From contig JAWLBM010000009.1 of NCBI GenBank assembly GCA_041687675.1, positions 1-64,000 of the forward strand: DNA of 64,000 nt, given 5' to 3'. Under the pieces are notes generated by a model. It had not been told where the DNA came from and did no database searches. It saw only the letters and a program-made list of their open reading frames with translations. Positions 16,913-26,363 of the stretch are shown piece by piece. A program made the position numbers and the translations under genes. The stretch comes from JAWLBM01 sp041687675. Its GTDB lineage: Bacteria; Pseudomonadota; Alphaproteobacteria; Rhizobiales; Pleomorphomonadaceae. Within the stretch, counting starts at the first letter, position 1. Each line of letters opens with the position of its first letter.

Positions 16913-17688
16913 TGGATGCGAGTGCGGGTGTGAAGCCGAGGGTGGCGCTGTTCGTGACCTGCCTCGTCGACCTGTTCAGGCCGACGGTGGGCTTCTCGGC
17001 GGTGAAGCTGCTCGAGGACGCCGGTTGCGAGGTGCACGTGCCGGCGGCGCAGACCTGCTGCGGACAGCCCGCCTTCAACTCCGGCGACCGGGGCGACGCC
17101 CGGGCGGTGGCCGAGCAGGTGGTGAAGACCTTCGAGACCTACGACTTCGTCGTGGTCCCCTCCGGCTCCTGCGCCGGCATGATCAAGAAGCACTACCCCG
17201 AGGTGTTCCACGGCGAGCCGGACTGGTCGGCGCGGGCCGAGCGGCTGTCGGCGAAGACCTTCGAGCTCGTGAGCTTCCTGGTCGACGTCGTCGGCGTCCA
17301 CGCGGTCGACGCCCGCTTCGAGGGCGCCGTCACCTACCACGACAGCTGCTCGGGCCTGCGTGAACTCGGCATCAAGGGCCAGCCCCGCGCGCTGCTCGGG
17401 ACCGTCGACGGTCTGACGCTGGCGGAGATGCAGGACAGCGAGGTCTGCTGCGGCTTCGGCGGCACCTTCTGCGTCAAGTACGGCGAGATCTCCGACCGGA
17501 TGGTCGGCAAGAAGACCGCGGCGATCGGCGCGACCGGGGCCGGCACCCTGCTCGCCGGCGACCTCGGCTGCCTCCTCAACATGGCCGGCAAGCTGAAGCG
17601 GCAGGGCTCGCCGGTGAAGGCGCGCCACGTCGCCGAGGTGCTTGCCGGCATGACCGACGCGCCGCCGATCGGCGAGGCCAAGGGCTGA
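16912..17688 (+). CDS. lutA: Lactate utilisation protein A (CCG-domain protein)
   Basis: LutA (LldE) is one of three iron-sulfur proteins that together oxidise L-lactate. The 258-residue protein has two CCG domains: AQTCCGQPAFNSGDRGDAR in the first and DSEVCCGFGGTFCVKYGEIS in the second, plus YHDSCSGLRELG. These Cys clusters bind iron-sulfur centres. GGGGAAG stands about 8 bp before the ATG, which overlaps the regulator's stop. It is followed after 39 bp by lutB. Confidence 0.92.
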   Translation: MDASAGVKPRVALFVTCLVDLFRPTVGFSAVKLLEDAGCEVHVPAAQTCCGQPAFNSGDRGDARAVAEQVVKTFETYDFVVVPSGSCAGMIKKHYPEVFHGEPDWSARAERLSAKTFELVSFLVDVVGVHAVDARFEGAVTYHDSCSGLRELGIKGQPRALLGTVDGLTLAEMQDSEVCCGFGGTFCVKYGEISDRMVGKKTAAIGATGAGTLLAGDLGCLLNMAGKLKRQGSPVKARHVAEVLAGMTDAPPIGEAKG

Positions 17689-17727
17689 GCGCCGCACACG
17701 CACACGAAGGGCAGACCGGGACCGCCG

Positions 17728-19152
17728 ATGCAGATCACATCCCCCCGTTTCAAGACCAACGCCCACGAGGCGCTGCGCAACCCCTCGCTGCAGAAGGCGA
17801 TGGGCAACGTCGAGCGCAACTTCATCGGGCGCCGCCAGGCCAGCGCCGATGCGCTGCCGGAGTTCGAGGCGCTGCGCGACTCCTCCCGCGACATCAAGGC
17901 CCACACGCTGAAGCACCTCGACCTCTACCTCGAGGCCTACGAGCGCAAGGTGACGGAGGCCGGCGGCCACGTGCACTGGGCGGCGGACGCCGCCGAGGCG
18001 AACCGGATCATTCTGGAGATCTGCCGCAATGCGGGCGCGCGCACCGTCACCAAGGGCAAGTCGATGGTGTCGGAGGAGATCGGCCTCAACGCCCATCTCG
18101 AGGCGAACGGCATCGTGCCGGTGGAGACCGACCTCGGCGAATACATCATCCAGCTTCGCGGCGAGCACCCGAGCCACATCATCGCCCCGGCGGTGCACGT
18201 CAACAAGGAGGAGGTGGAGGCCGAGTTCCGCCGCGTCCACACCCACCTGCCGCCGGACCGCGACCTCACCGAGCCGACCACCCTGCTCGCCGAGGCGCGC
18301 GGGGAACTGCGCTCGAAGTTCCTCGCCGCCGACGTCGGCATCACCGGCGCGAACTTCCTCGTCGCCGAGACCGGCACGTCGGTCATCGTCACCAACGAGG
18401 GCAACGGCGACCTCACGCAGATCCTGCCGAAGGTGCACGTCGTCATCGCCTCGCTGGAGAAGGTGACGCCGACGCTGGAGGACGTGTCGCAGATCCTGCG
18501 CGTGCTCGCCCGCTCGGCGACGGGCCAGGAGATGAGCGTCTACACGACGCTCTCCACCGGCCCGAGGCGGCCGGAGGATCCGGACGGCCCGGAGGAGTAC
18601 CACGTGGTGCTGCTCGACAACGGCCGCTCGTCGATGCTGGGCACCGACTTCGAGGACATGCTCCGCTGCATCCGCTGCGGCGCCTGCATGAACCACTGTC
18701 CGGTCTACCACGCCATCGGCGGGCACGCCTACGGCTGGGTCTACCCGGGGCCGATGGGCGCGGTGCTGACGCCGACGCTGATCGGCGTCGACAAGGGCGG
18801 CGCGCTGCCCAACGCCTCCACCTTCTGCGGGCGCTGCGAGAGCGTCTGCCCGATGCGGATCCCGCTGCCGCGGATGATGCGCAATTGGCGCGAGCGAGAG
18901 TTCGAGCGCCATCTCGCCCCGACGCCGGCCCGCTGGGGGCTGTCGGTCTGGTCCTTCTTCGCGCAGCGGCCGGCGCTCTACCGCCTCGCCACCCGCGCGG
19001 CGGCGGGGGCGATGCGCCTCGCCGGCGGCCGCGCGGGGCGGCTGCGGCGGCTGCCGCTCGCCGGCGGCTGGACCGACTACCGCGACATGCCGGTGCCCGA
19101 GGGGCGCACGTTCATGGCGGAGTGGAACCGCCGCAAGGGAGCCGGGCGATGA
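17728..19152 (+). CDS. lutB: Lactate utilisation iron-sulfur protein B
   Basis: LutB (LldF) carries the LUD domain and two 4Fe-4S clusters. In the 474-residue protein, TKGKSMVSEEIGLN and NFLVAETGTSVIVTNEGNG are conserved LUD segments. The clusters are bound by CIRCGACMNHCPVYH (about residues 312-326) and CGRCESVCPMRIPL (about 367-380). The C-terminus is helical. The stop overlaps the lutC start (ATGA). The set of lutA-lutB-lutC is complete; no lactate permease is seen in the window. Confidence 0.94.
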   Translation: MQITSPRFKTNAHEALRNPSLQKAMGNVERNFIGRRQASADALPEFEALRDSSRDIKAHTLKHLDLYLEAYERKVTEAGGHVHWAADAAEANRIILEICRNAGARTVTKGKSMVSEEIGLNAHLEANGIVPVETDLGEYIIQLRGEHPSHIIAPAVHVNKEEVEAEFRRVHTHLPPDRDLTEPTTLLAEARGELRSKFLAADVGITGANFLVAETGTSVIVTNEGNGDLTQILPKVHVVIASLEKVTPTLEDVSQILRVLARSATGQEMSVYTTLSTGPRRPEDPDGPEEYHVVLLDNGRSSMLGTDFEDMLRCIRCGACMNHCPVYHAIGGHAYGWVYPGPMGAVLTPTLIGVDKGGALPNASTFCGRCESVCPMRIPLPRMMRNWREREFERHLAPTPARWGLSVWSFFAQRPALYRLATRAAAGAMRLAGGRAGRLRRLPLAGGWTDYRDMPVPEGRTFMAEWNRRKGAGR

Positions 19153-19820
19153 GTTCGCGCGACGCAATCCTCGGCCGCATCCGCCGCTCGCTCGGGACGG
19201 GCGAGGCGAACCTCGTCCGCCGCGCGGCGGTGACGGACCGGCTGCAGCGCGCGCCGGCGGGCGTCGTTCCGGCCCGGGGGAAGCTTGAGCCCGAGGCGCG
19301 GATCGCGCTGTTCCGGGAGAAGGCGGAGGCGGCGCAGGCCACCACCGAGCGCGTCGCCTCGCCGGACGACCTGCCGGCCGCGGTCGCGGGCTATCTCCGC
19401 CGCCACAACCTGCCGCAGGCGATCCGCATGGGCGACGACCCGCGGCTCGCCGCCGCCGACTGGTCGCGCGAGCCGCAGCTTTCGCTCTCCCGCGGCGCCT
19501 CGGCCGGCGACGACCTCGCCTGCCTCAGCCAGGCGGCGGCCGCCATTGCCGAGACCGGCACGTTGGCGCTCGCCTCCGGCCCCGACAACCCGACGACGCT
19601 CAACTTCCTGCCGGACGTCCACATCGTCGCGGTCGCCGCCGAGGACGTCGTGGGCGACCTCGAGACGGTCTGGGCGGGCCTGCGCGAACGGCACGGCAAG
19701 GGCGTCCTGCCCCGCACCGTCAACCTCGTCACCGGGCCTTCCCGATCCGCCGACATCGAGCAGACCCTGCTCCTCGGCGCCCACGGCCCGCGCAGCCTGC
19801 ACATCGTGGTGGTGGGGTAG
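19149..19820 (+). CDS. lutC: Lactate utilisation protein C (LUD domain)
   Basis: LutC (LldG) is the third component of the lactate oxidation complex. The 223-residue protein has a helical N-terminus (DAILGRIRRSLG) and a C-terminal LUD domain with AIAETGTLALASGPDNPTTL and TGPSRSADIEQTLLLGAHGP, the conserved family signature. The start overlaps the lutB stop. A terminator hairpin stands about 70 bp after the stop. Confidence 0.92.
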   Translation: MSSRDAILGRIRRSLGTGEANLVRRAAVTDRLQRAPAGVVPARGKLEPEARIALFREKAEAAQATTERVASPDDLPAAVAGYLRRHNLPQAIRMGDDPRLAAADWSREPQLSLSRGASAGDDLACLSQAAAAIAETGTLALASGPDNPTTLNFLPDVHIVAVAAEDVVGDLETVWAGLRERHGKGVLPRTVNLVTGPSRSADIEQTLLLGAHGPRSLHIVVVG

Positions 19821-19880
19821 GGCGGCCCTTCCCGGCTGACGCAGACGGGAAGCGGGCGCCGGCGGCACCGCAACAGGGCA

Positions 19881-19918
19881 AAGAAAAAAGGGCGCGGATT
19901 GCTCCGCGCCCTTGTTTT
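19881..19918. terminator. Bidirectional rho-independent terminator
   Basis: AGGGCGCGGA (19889-19898) and TCCGCGCCCT (19903-19912) form a 10-bp stem with a TTGC loop. On the plus strand it is followed by TGTTTT; on the minus strand the flanking A tract (19881-19889) reads as a T tract. It can therefore end both the lut operon and groEL. Confidence 0.9.
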
Positions 19919-19930
19919 CAAACGTCAGAA

Positions 19931-20097
19931 CGTCCTCAGAAGTCCATGCCGCCCTCCGAAGCCGGCTGCTGCCGGATTCGGCGCCCCTCCGGGATGGGCG
20001 GCATTCATGGACGTCCTCAGAAGTCCATGCCGCCCTCCGAAGCCGGCTGCTGCCGGCTTCGGCGCCCCTCAGGGATGGGCGGCATTCATGGACGTCC

Positions 20098-20116
<19 letters not shown>
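19931..20116. repeat. Tandem 81-bp repeat duplicating the groEL 3' end
   Basis: Two full 81-bp units (19931-20011 and 20012-20092) differ at two positions, and the first 24 bp of the unit recur at the true groEL end (20093-20116). Read on the minus strand, each unit holds the codons for Gly-Gly-Met-Asp-Phe and a stop, in frame with groEL because 81 is 27 codons. Each contains a hairpin; in the middle unit it is a perfect 11-bp stem with a TGCT loop (20037-20062). Each also contains an in-frame 22-codon mini-frame beginning ATG and ending in the same GGMDF. The array sits between groEL and the terminator. Confidence 0.9.
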
Positions 20117-21729
<1,613 letters not shown>

Positions 21730-21787
21730 GTGAGATTTCCTTTGGATGAAACGGACGGAAGCGGGAAACGGGTGCTGGACGCCGGCG

Positions 21788-22075
21788 TCAGCCGATCACG
21801 CCCATCACGTCCGACTCCTTCATGATCAGGAGGTCCTGGCCGTCGATCTTGACCTCGGTCCCCGACCACTTGCCGAACAGCACCTTGTCGCCGACCTTGA
21901 CGTCGAGCGGGGTGAGCTTGCCGGTCTCGTCGCGGCCACCCGGCCCGACGGCGACGACCTCGCCCTGCTGCGGCTTCTCCTTGGCGGTGTCCGGGATGAT
22001 GATGCCGCCCGCGGTCCGCTCCTCGGACTCCAGCCGACGGACGACGACGCGGTCGTGCAGGGGACGGAAATTCAT
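21788..22075 (-). CDS. groES: Co-chaperonin GroES, 10 kDa
   Basis: The 95-residue GroES caps GroEL. MNFRPLHDRVVVRRLESEE is the typical N-terminus and the mobile loop that contacts GroEL is EERTAGGIIIPDTAKEKP. The ATG has a GAGGAG ribosome-binding site. A CIRCE element and a promoter lie upstream, indicating control by the HrcA repressor. Confidence 0.98.
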   Translation of the reverse strand: MNFRPLHDRVVVRRLESEERTAGGIIIPDTAKEKPQQGEVVAVGPGGRDETGKLTPLDVKVGDKVLFGKWSGTEVKIDGQDLLIMKESDVMGVIG

Positions 22076-22148
22076 GGGGTCCTGCTCCTCTCGAGAATCC
22101 CGGCCGCAAGCCGCAAATGGCGCCGGCGGACGGGTGGAAAGCCTGTTG

Positions 22149-22175
22149 GTAGCACTCTCCTTGGGTGAGTGCCAG
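22149..22175. promoter_or_regulatory. CIRCE element (HrcA operator)
   Basis: On the minus strand CTGGCACTC, 9 bp, GAGTGCTAC matches the CIRCE consensus (TTAGCACTC-N9-GAGTGCTAA) with an 8 of 9 inverted match at the core. It lies 74 bp before groES, immediately downstream of the promoter, where bound HrcA would block transcription. Confidence 0.93.
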
Positions 22176-22183
22176 CGTCGTCG

Positions 22184-22211
22184 AGATAAGCGGAGCCCCG
22201 AGCCTTGTCAA
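22184..22211 (-). promoter_or_regulatory. groESL promoter
   Basis: TTGACA (22211-22206) and TTATCT (22189-22184) are spaced 16 bp and point to groES; the start of transcription would fall at the CIRCE edge. The good -35 suggests a housekeeping promoter; a heat-shock sigma factor could overlap it. Confidence 0.75.
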
Positions 22212-22229
22212 GAACATCCCGGGGCGGCG

Positions 22230-23102
22230 TCAGGCGGCGGCGGGCGCGCGCCGGGCGGTCATCACGCAGGCGCCGACGATGAGGGCCGCGCCGGCCACGG
22301 TCGCGGCCGTCGGTACCTCGTCGAAGACGACGAATCCCAGCCCCGCGGCCCACAGGAAGGCGGAATATTCGAGCGGCGCCATCCGGGCCGCCGGCGCGTT
22401 GGCGTAGCTCCACGCCAGGACGAGGTGCCCCGCCGTCCCGAGCAGGCCGGCGAGCAGGAAGAGCCACACCTCGTAGGTCCCCGGCGGCGTCCAGACGGCG
22501 ATGCCGAGCGGCGCCGAGAAGAGCAGGATGGCGACGTTCTGCGACAGCACCAGCGCCACCACGGGATCCTTGCCCGAATCCCGCCGGGTGAGGACCATCG
22601 CCAGCGCATAGGTGAAGGCGGCGCCGAGGGCGGTGGCGTAGCCGAGCGGGTCGCCCCCGGCGGTCCCCTCGCCGAAATTGCCCGCCAGCATCACCAAGAC
22701 GCCGGTGAAGCCGACGCCGATGGCGGCGAGCGCCCGCCGGGTCACCGGCTCGCCGAGCATCACCCGGGCGACGATCAGCATCATGAACGGGCTGACGAAG
22801 GTGATCGCCACCGCCTCCGCCAGCGGCAGCAGGGCCAGCGTCTTGTAGAAGAGGAGCGAGGTGGCGAGCATGGCGAGGCCGCGCACGGCGGCCCGCTTCA
22901 CCCCGCCGCGGGTGGGCGGCGCGGCGCGGGTGGCAAGCGCCCAGGCGGCGAGGAAGAGGGTGCCGGCAAGGAAGCGCAGCAGCACCACCTGCGGCACCGG
23001 GTGCCCCGCCGTCAGCTCCTTGATGACCGCGTCCATCACCGAGAGGATGCCGATGCCGGCGATGCCGGTGAACACCGGCAGGGGCGTCGAAAGGGTCTTC
23101 AC
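22230..23102 (-). CDS. EamA/DMT-family transporter
   Basis: The 290-residue inner-membrane protein has about ten hydrophobic segments arranged as two EamA halves, the drug/metabolite transporter fold. Examples are VVLLRFLAGTLFLAAWALA and AVAITFVSPFMMLIVARVML in the first half and VALVLSQNVAILLFSAPLGI in the second. Such proteins export amino acids, nucleobases or drugs; the substrate cannot be told. The GTG start at 23102 overlaps the stop of the acetyltransferase (GTGA), so the two are co-translated. Confidence 0.85.
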   Translation of the reverse strand: MKTLSTPLPVFTGIAGIGILSVMDAVIKELTAGHPVPQVVLLRFLAGTLFLAAWALATRAAPPTRGGVKRAAVRGLAMLATSLLFYKTLALLPLAEAVAITFVSPFMMLIVARVMLGEPVTRRALAAIGVGFTGVLVMLAGNFGEGTAGGDPLGYATALGAAFTYALAMVLTRRDSGKDPVVALVLSQNVAILLFSAPLGIAVWTPPGTYEVWLFLLAGLLGTAGHLVLAWSYANAPAARMAPLEYSAFLWAAGLGFVVFDEVPTAATVAGAALIVGACVMTARRAPAAA

Positions 23103-23578
23103 GGCACCACCCGCTCGAAGGCGTATTCCCAGGCCCGGGTGGAATCGGCGAGGTAGCGCGACACCGGCAGGCGGACGAAGCCGAGCTTCTCGTAGAAGCG
23201 GTGGCCGGAGTGGAAGCGGGTGTCGGTCCACAGGCGGATCCGCCGGCCGCCGCCGGCCAGCACCGCCTCCAGCGCCCGGGCGTAGAGCGCCTGGGCGAGG
23301 CCGCTGCCGCGATGGGACCTGGCCACATAGACCTTGCCCAGTTCGAACACCTCGCTCCCGTCCACCCGCGACAGCGCCAGCGAGCCGACCAGCCGGCCGC
23401 CGGCCTCGGCGACCCAGAGCCGGCCTCCGCGGCGGGCGTAATGCGCGGCGGGGGCGGCGAGTTCCGGGAACTCGCCCATGACGAAGGGGCAGCCCTCGTA
23501 TTCGGCGAAGACGTCGGCGATCAGCCGGGCCACGGCCGGGCCGTCCGCGTCGACGGCATCGCGGATGAGGGCAGGCAC
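23099..23578 (-). CDS. GNAT family N-acetyltransferase
   Basis: This 159-residue protein has the GNAT fold: ELGKVYVARSHRGSGLAQAL holds the acetyl-CoA pyrophosphate-binding R-x-x-G-x-A type motif, and HRFYEKLGFVRLPVSRYL is the C-terminal motif B. The substrate is unknown. An AGGAGG site 8 bp before the GTG at 23578 decides the start; no in-frame ATG fits. It is co-transcribed with the EamA transporter; pairing an acetylase with an exporter may mean a shared small-molecule substrate. Confidence 0.85.
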   Translation of the reverse strand: MPALIRDAVDADGPAVARLIADVFAEYEGCPFVMGEFPELAAPAAHYARRGGRLWVAEAGGRLVGSLALSRVDGSEVFELGKVYVARSHRGSGLAQALYARALEAVLAGGGRRIRLWTDTRFHSGHRFYEKLGFVRLPVSRYLADSTRAWEYAFERVVP

Positions 23579-23621
23579 GGGTGGGTCCTCCTGCGGGCGG
23601 CGCCCGGCGCTCCGGCCGGGC

Positions 23622-24215
23622 TCAGGGCGCCGCGATCGTGAAGGGCAGCTCGAAGTTGCCCGTCTTCGCCGAGTTCCGGTCGCGCAGGGTCGTCGCGAGC
23701 ACATAGTCGCCCGGCTTCAGGCCCTTGAAGTTGTAGGTGATAAAGATCTGGAATTCCTTGTTGCGCCGGCGCGAGCGCATCTCCAGTTCGGCGAAATCCT
23801 GCTGGGCGTGCAGGATCTGGCCCTTGGCGGTGCGCAGCTCGAAATCGGCGTCGAAGGCGATCTCGAACACCTCGCCGTCGCGGCCGTAGCCGTAGCCGAA
23901 GGGCTCGGCGTAGACGAGCATGTCCTCGCCGGGGGCGAAGACGGCGTTGGGGCGCATGTCGTAGATGCCGAAGCCCTGCGGCCGGGTCGCCACGAACAGC
24001 GCCTCCGAAAAGCCGAGCGGGGCCTTGTCCCACAGCGTGTTGAAGGCCGCCTCGATGGCGGCGAGGGCCTGTACCGGGTTGCCGGCGGCGGCGAGTTCCT
24101 CGGCCTTCTTCGCCGAATCCACGATCTCGGCGGCGGTGACGGCGCCCGCCGGCCCGGTGACGGCGAGGGCGCCGAACAGCAGCGCGGCCTTCGAGAGTTC
24201 ACGAAGGATGGTCAT
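23622..24215 (-). CDS. Uncharacterised exported protein
   Basis: No family is recognised with certainty. The 197-residue protein has a signal peptide (LSKAALLFGALAVTGPAGA), then a helix of the form AAEIVDSAKKAEELAAAGNP, and a beta-rich part with aromatic residues (EPFGYGYGRDGEVFEIAFDA). The C-terminus NFKGLKPGDYVLATTLRD looks like an Ig-like or immunoglobulin-fold strand set, so a periplasmic binding role is possible. The ATG at 24215 is chosen because the signal peptide starts there; no strong ribosome-binding site is seen. It sits 43 bp upstream of the acetyltransferase start and may share its transcript. Confidence 0.7.
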   Translation of the reverse strand: MTILRELSKAALLFGALAVTGPAGAVTAAEIVDSAKKAEELAAAGNPVQALAAIEAAFNTLWDKAPLGFSEALFVATRPQGFGIYDMRPNAVFAPGEDMLVYAEPFGYGYGRDGEVFEIAFDADFELRTAKGQILHAQQDFAELEMRSRRRNKEFQIFITYNFKGLKPGDYVLATTLRDRNSAKTGNFELPFTIAAP

Positions 24216-24477
24216 CGACAGAGCGACCCTGCACGAAGGTCCGGCGGTCGCCATTCGGCCGCCGGGAGAGCATGGAGGGACGGGCCCGGCCCGTCATTCG
24301 CCCTGTAGAGAAACGAGGATTGCGGAAAAGTCCAGTGGCCGCGCGGCTTGGAGGCAAAATTTCCTGATCCGGATCACCTTGCGAGGCCGGCGGCGAAGCG
24401 ATCGACGGCCGTTTCGGGGACCGCGCGACGACATCGGGCTGCGTCAGCCGCCGGCGCCCCGGAACGGGCCCGGCGGC

Positions 24478-24672
24478 TCAGGCCGCGACGTCGTAGCCGG
24501 CGGCCTCGATCGCGCCCGCCAGACGCTCGCGCGGGGTCTGGGACTCGATGCGGACGGTGCCGGAGCCGAGGTCCACGTCCACCTTCGCGGCGGGGTCCTC
24601 GGCGTGCACCGCCTTGGTGACCGCGCGCACGCATCCGCCGCAGGTCATCCCGTCCACCTTGAGCTCGATCAT
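24478..24672 (-). CDS. copZ: CopZ-like heavy-metal-associated domain protein
   Basis: The 64-residue protein is a single HMA domain (metallochaperone) with the metal-binding MTCGGC motif (Cys11, Cys14) near the N-terminus and the family end IEAAGYDV. It would carry Cu(I) in the cytoplasm to a P-type ATPase. No such ATPase or CueR-type regulator is next to it, so it is an orphan here. It is divergent from the EAL gene. Confidence 0.85.
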   Translation of the reverse strand: MIELKVDGMTCGGCVRAVTKAVHAEDPAAKVDVDLGSGTVRIESQTPRERLAGAIEAAGYDVAA

Positions 24673-24823
24673 CGCTGTTCGATCCTTGCTGTCCCGGGGC
24701 CAATCGCCGCCGCCGTCCTCCAAGGTGGCGAGCGGGCACCGCGGGTCAAGTGCGCACGCCTGCGGATGCGGCGCCGGGGCGCGCTTTTCCTGAGGACGGC
24801 CCCGCCGGGACCGGTTCATATCA

Positions 24824-24840
24824 TCGCCAAGATATGGCGA
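24824..24840. promoter_or_regulatory. Palindrome between copZ and the EAL gene
   Basis: TCGCCA-AGATA-TGGCGA is a perfect 6-bp inverted repeat 55 bp before the EAL start and 152 bp before copZ on the other strand. It lies in an AT-rich patch (with CATAAT at 24847-24852), so it may be an operator for either gene. The binding protein is unknown. Confidence 0.35.
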
Positions 24841-24894
24841 ACCGCGCATAATCATGCGTGATTCGGCGCTGGGAGCCCGGGAGAAAGCAATCCG

Positions 24895-26241
24895 ATGAAC
24901 CGTGTGGCGACGATCCTCATCGTCTTCGCGATGACGGTCACCGCGGTGTCCGTGGCCGTGGTGCTGACGGTGCAGCTGGGCTGGCCGCCGGCGCAGGCGG
25001 TCGGCTTCGGCCTCGCCGCTCTCCTCGGCATGGCGCTCCTCCACGTGCACATCGCCCGCCGGCGCGACCGCCGCTGGATGGAGGCGCGGATCGGGGAGAT
25101 CTCGCAGGTCGCCGGCGACGTCAACGCCGAGGTGGACCGGGTCGCCGCCAGGCTCGCCAAGGTGGACGGCGGCCTGTCGGCCCGGGTGCGCGAGGAGACC
25201 GAGCCGCTCGCCGCGGAGGTCGAGGTGCTCGGCCACCTGATGAAGCAGGTCGCCGACGCGCTCGCCGACTTCGAGATCCGCGCCGACCGCCGGATGAACG
25301 AGATCGCGGCCCGCGCGGAGGCGCCGCGGCTCTCCGCGCGCGCCGAGCCCGCCCCGGAGCGGGCCGCCGCGGCGGCGAGGCCCTTCGGTTCCGGGACTGA
25401 CGCGGAGCCGGGCGATATGTTCGCCCGCCCGGAGCCGCCGCGGATCCCGACAGCCTTCGAGCGCGAGGTCGAGGCGGGGATCCGGGCCGAGCGGATCGAG
25501 ATCCACCTGCAGCCGATCGTCGGCCTGCCGCAGCGCAAGGTTCGCGCCTACGAGGTGCTGACCCGGCTGCGGACCACGGACGGCCGCCTGGTCACCGCCG
25601 GCGAGTTCCTCCCCGCCGCCGAGGCGCGGCGGCTGACGACGAAGCTGGACACCTTTCAGGTGATCCGCTCGTTCCAGGTCCTGAAGCGGCTCGCCGGGCG
25701 CAACCGCGACGTCGGCCTCGCCGTCAACATCGCCGCCTCGAGCCTCGCCGACGGGGTGTTCTACCGCGAGTTCAGCGCCTTCCTCACCCAGAACCGCGCG
25801 GTGGCCGACCTGGTGCAGTTCGAGTTCACCCAGGAGGCGGTGCGCGAGATGGGGCCGGTGGAGATGCAGAGCCTCGCGGCGATCGCCGAGCTCGGCTTCC
25901 GCTTCGGCATGGACAACGTCACCGACCTCAGGATGGACTTCCGCGGGCTGGTCGACCAGGGCTTCCGGACCGTCAAGATCTCCGCCGACCGCCTGCTCGG
26001 CAAGGTGCCGATGACGCCGGGCGACATCCATCCCGCCGACCTGTCGCATCACCTGCAGCGCCATGGCATGCAGCTGGTGGCGGACCGGGTGGAAACGGAA
26101 GCGCAGGTGGTCGATCTGCTCGACCACGACGTCCGCCTCGCCCAGGGCAACCTGTTCTCCGCCCCGCGCCAGGTGCGCCCGGAGATCCTGGGCGGCCCCG
26201 GCGCCGAGGCGCCCCGGGCAGAGACGGCGGCGCGCCGCTAG
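24895..26241 (+). CDS. Membrane-anchored degenerate EAL-domain protein
   Basis: The 448-residue protein starts with two membrane segments (ATILIVFAMTVTAVSVAVVL and AVGFGLAALLGMALLHVHIA), then a charged helical linker, a Pro/Ala region, and a C-terminal EAL domain (about residues 180-435). The metal/catalytic signature is only partly kept: EAL is EVL (RAYEVLTRLR), the Asn (VNIAAS) and Lys (VKISADR) are present, but the DDFG-type motif reads MDNVTD, replacing the second Asp by Asn. It may bind or sense cyclic di-GMP rather than degrade it. No GGDEF domain is present. Confidence 0.82.
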   Translation: MNRVATILIVFAMTVTAVSVAVVLTVQLGWPPAQAVGFGLAALLGMALLHVHIARRRDRRWMEARIGEISQVAGDVNAEVDRVAARLAKVDGGLSARVREETEPLAAEVEVLGHLMKQVADALADFEIRADRRMNEIAARAEAPRLSARAEPAPERAAAAARPFGSGTDAEPGDMFARPEPPRIPTAFEREVEAGIRAERIEIHLQPIVGLPQRKVRAYEVLTRLRTTDGRLVTAGEFLPAAEARRLTTKLDTFQVIRSFQVLKRLAGRNRDVGLAVNIAASSLADGVFYREFSAFLTQNRAVADLVQFEFTQEAVREMGPVEMQSLAAIAELGFRFGMDNVTDLRMDFRGLVDQGFRTVKISADRLLGKVPMTPGDIHPADLSHHLQRHGMQLVADRVETEAQVVDLLDHDVRLAQGNLFSAPRQVRPEILGGPGAEAPRAETAARR

Positions 26242-26248
26242 CCGTTTC

Positions 26249-26272
26249 CGATCAGGTGGATTCTCCTGATCG
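26249..26272. repeat. CGATCAGG palindrome, copy 1
   Basis: CGATCAGG and CCTGATCG flank an 8-bp spacer just after the EAL stop. A closely related copy (10-bp arms) follows the cheZ stop at 37395-37418; both are preceded by TTTC. They are members of one intergenic repeat family. Confidence 0.7.
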
Positions 26273-26301
26273 ACGACAAATCGTCCCCGATTCAAGGCCT
26301 T

Positions 26302-26344
26302 GGCATGTTCCGTTCAGGTCGGTTCGACCTGGACGGAACATGCC
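26302..26344. repeat. Long inverted repeat between convergent genes
   Basis: GGCATGTTCCGTTCAGGTC (26302-26320) and GACCTGGACGGAACATGCC (26326-26344) are 19-bp arms with one mismatch around a GGTTC loop. It sits between the convergent EAL and M16 genes and could fold in either transcript. No T tract follows, so it is not a standard terminator. Confidence 0.75.
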
Positions 26345-26363
26345 ATGACGTGCGCCGGCTTGG

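Noticed and set aside
19931..20092. The 22-codon mini-frames in the groEL repeat as real small genes.
   Set aside because: No ribosome-binding site of their own is seen; they are kept only as part of the repeat finding.
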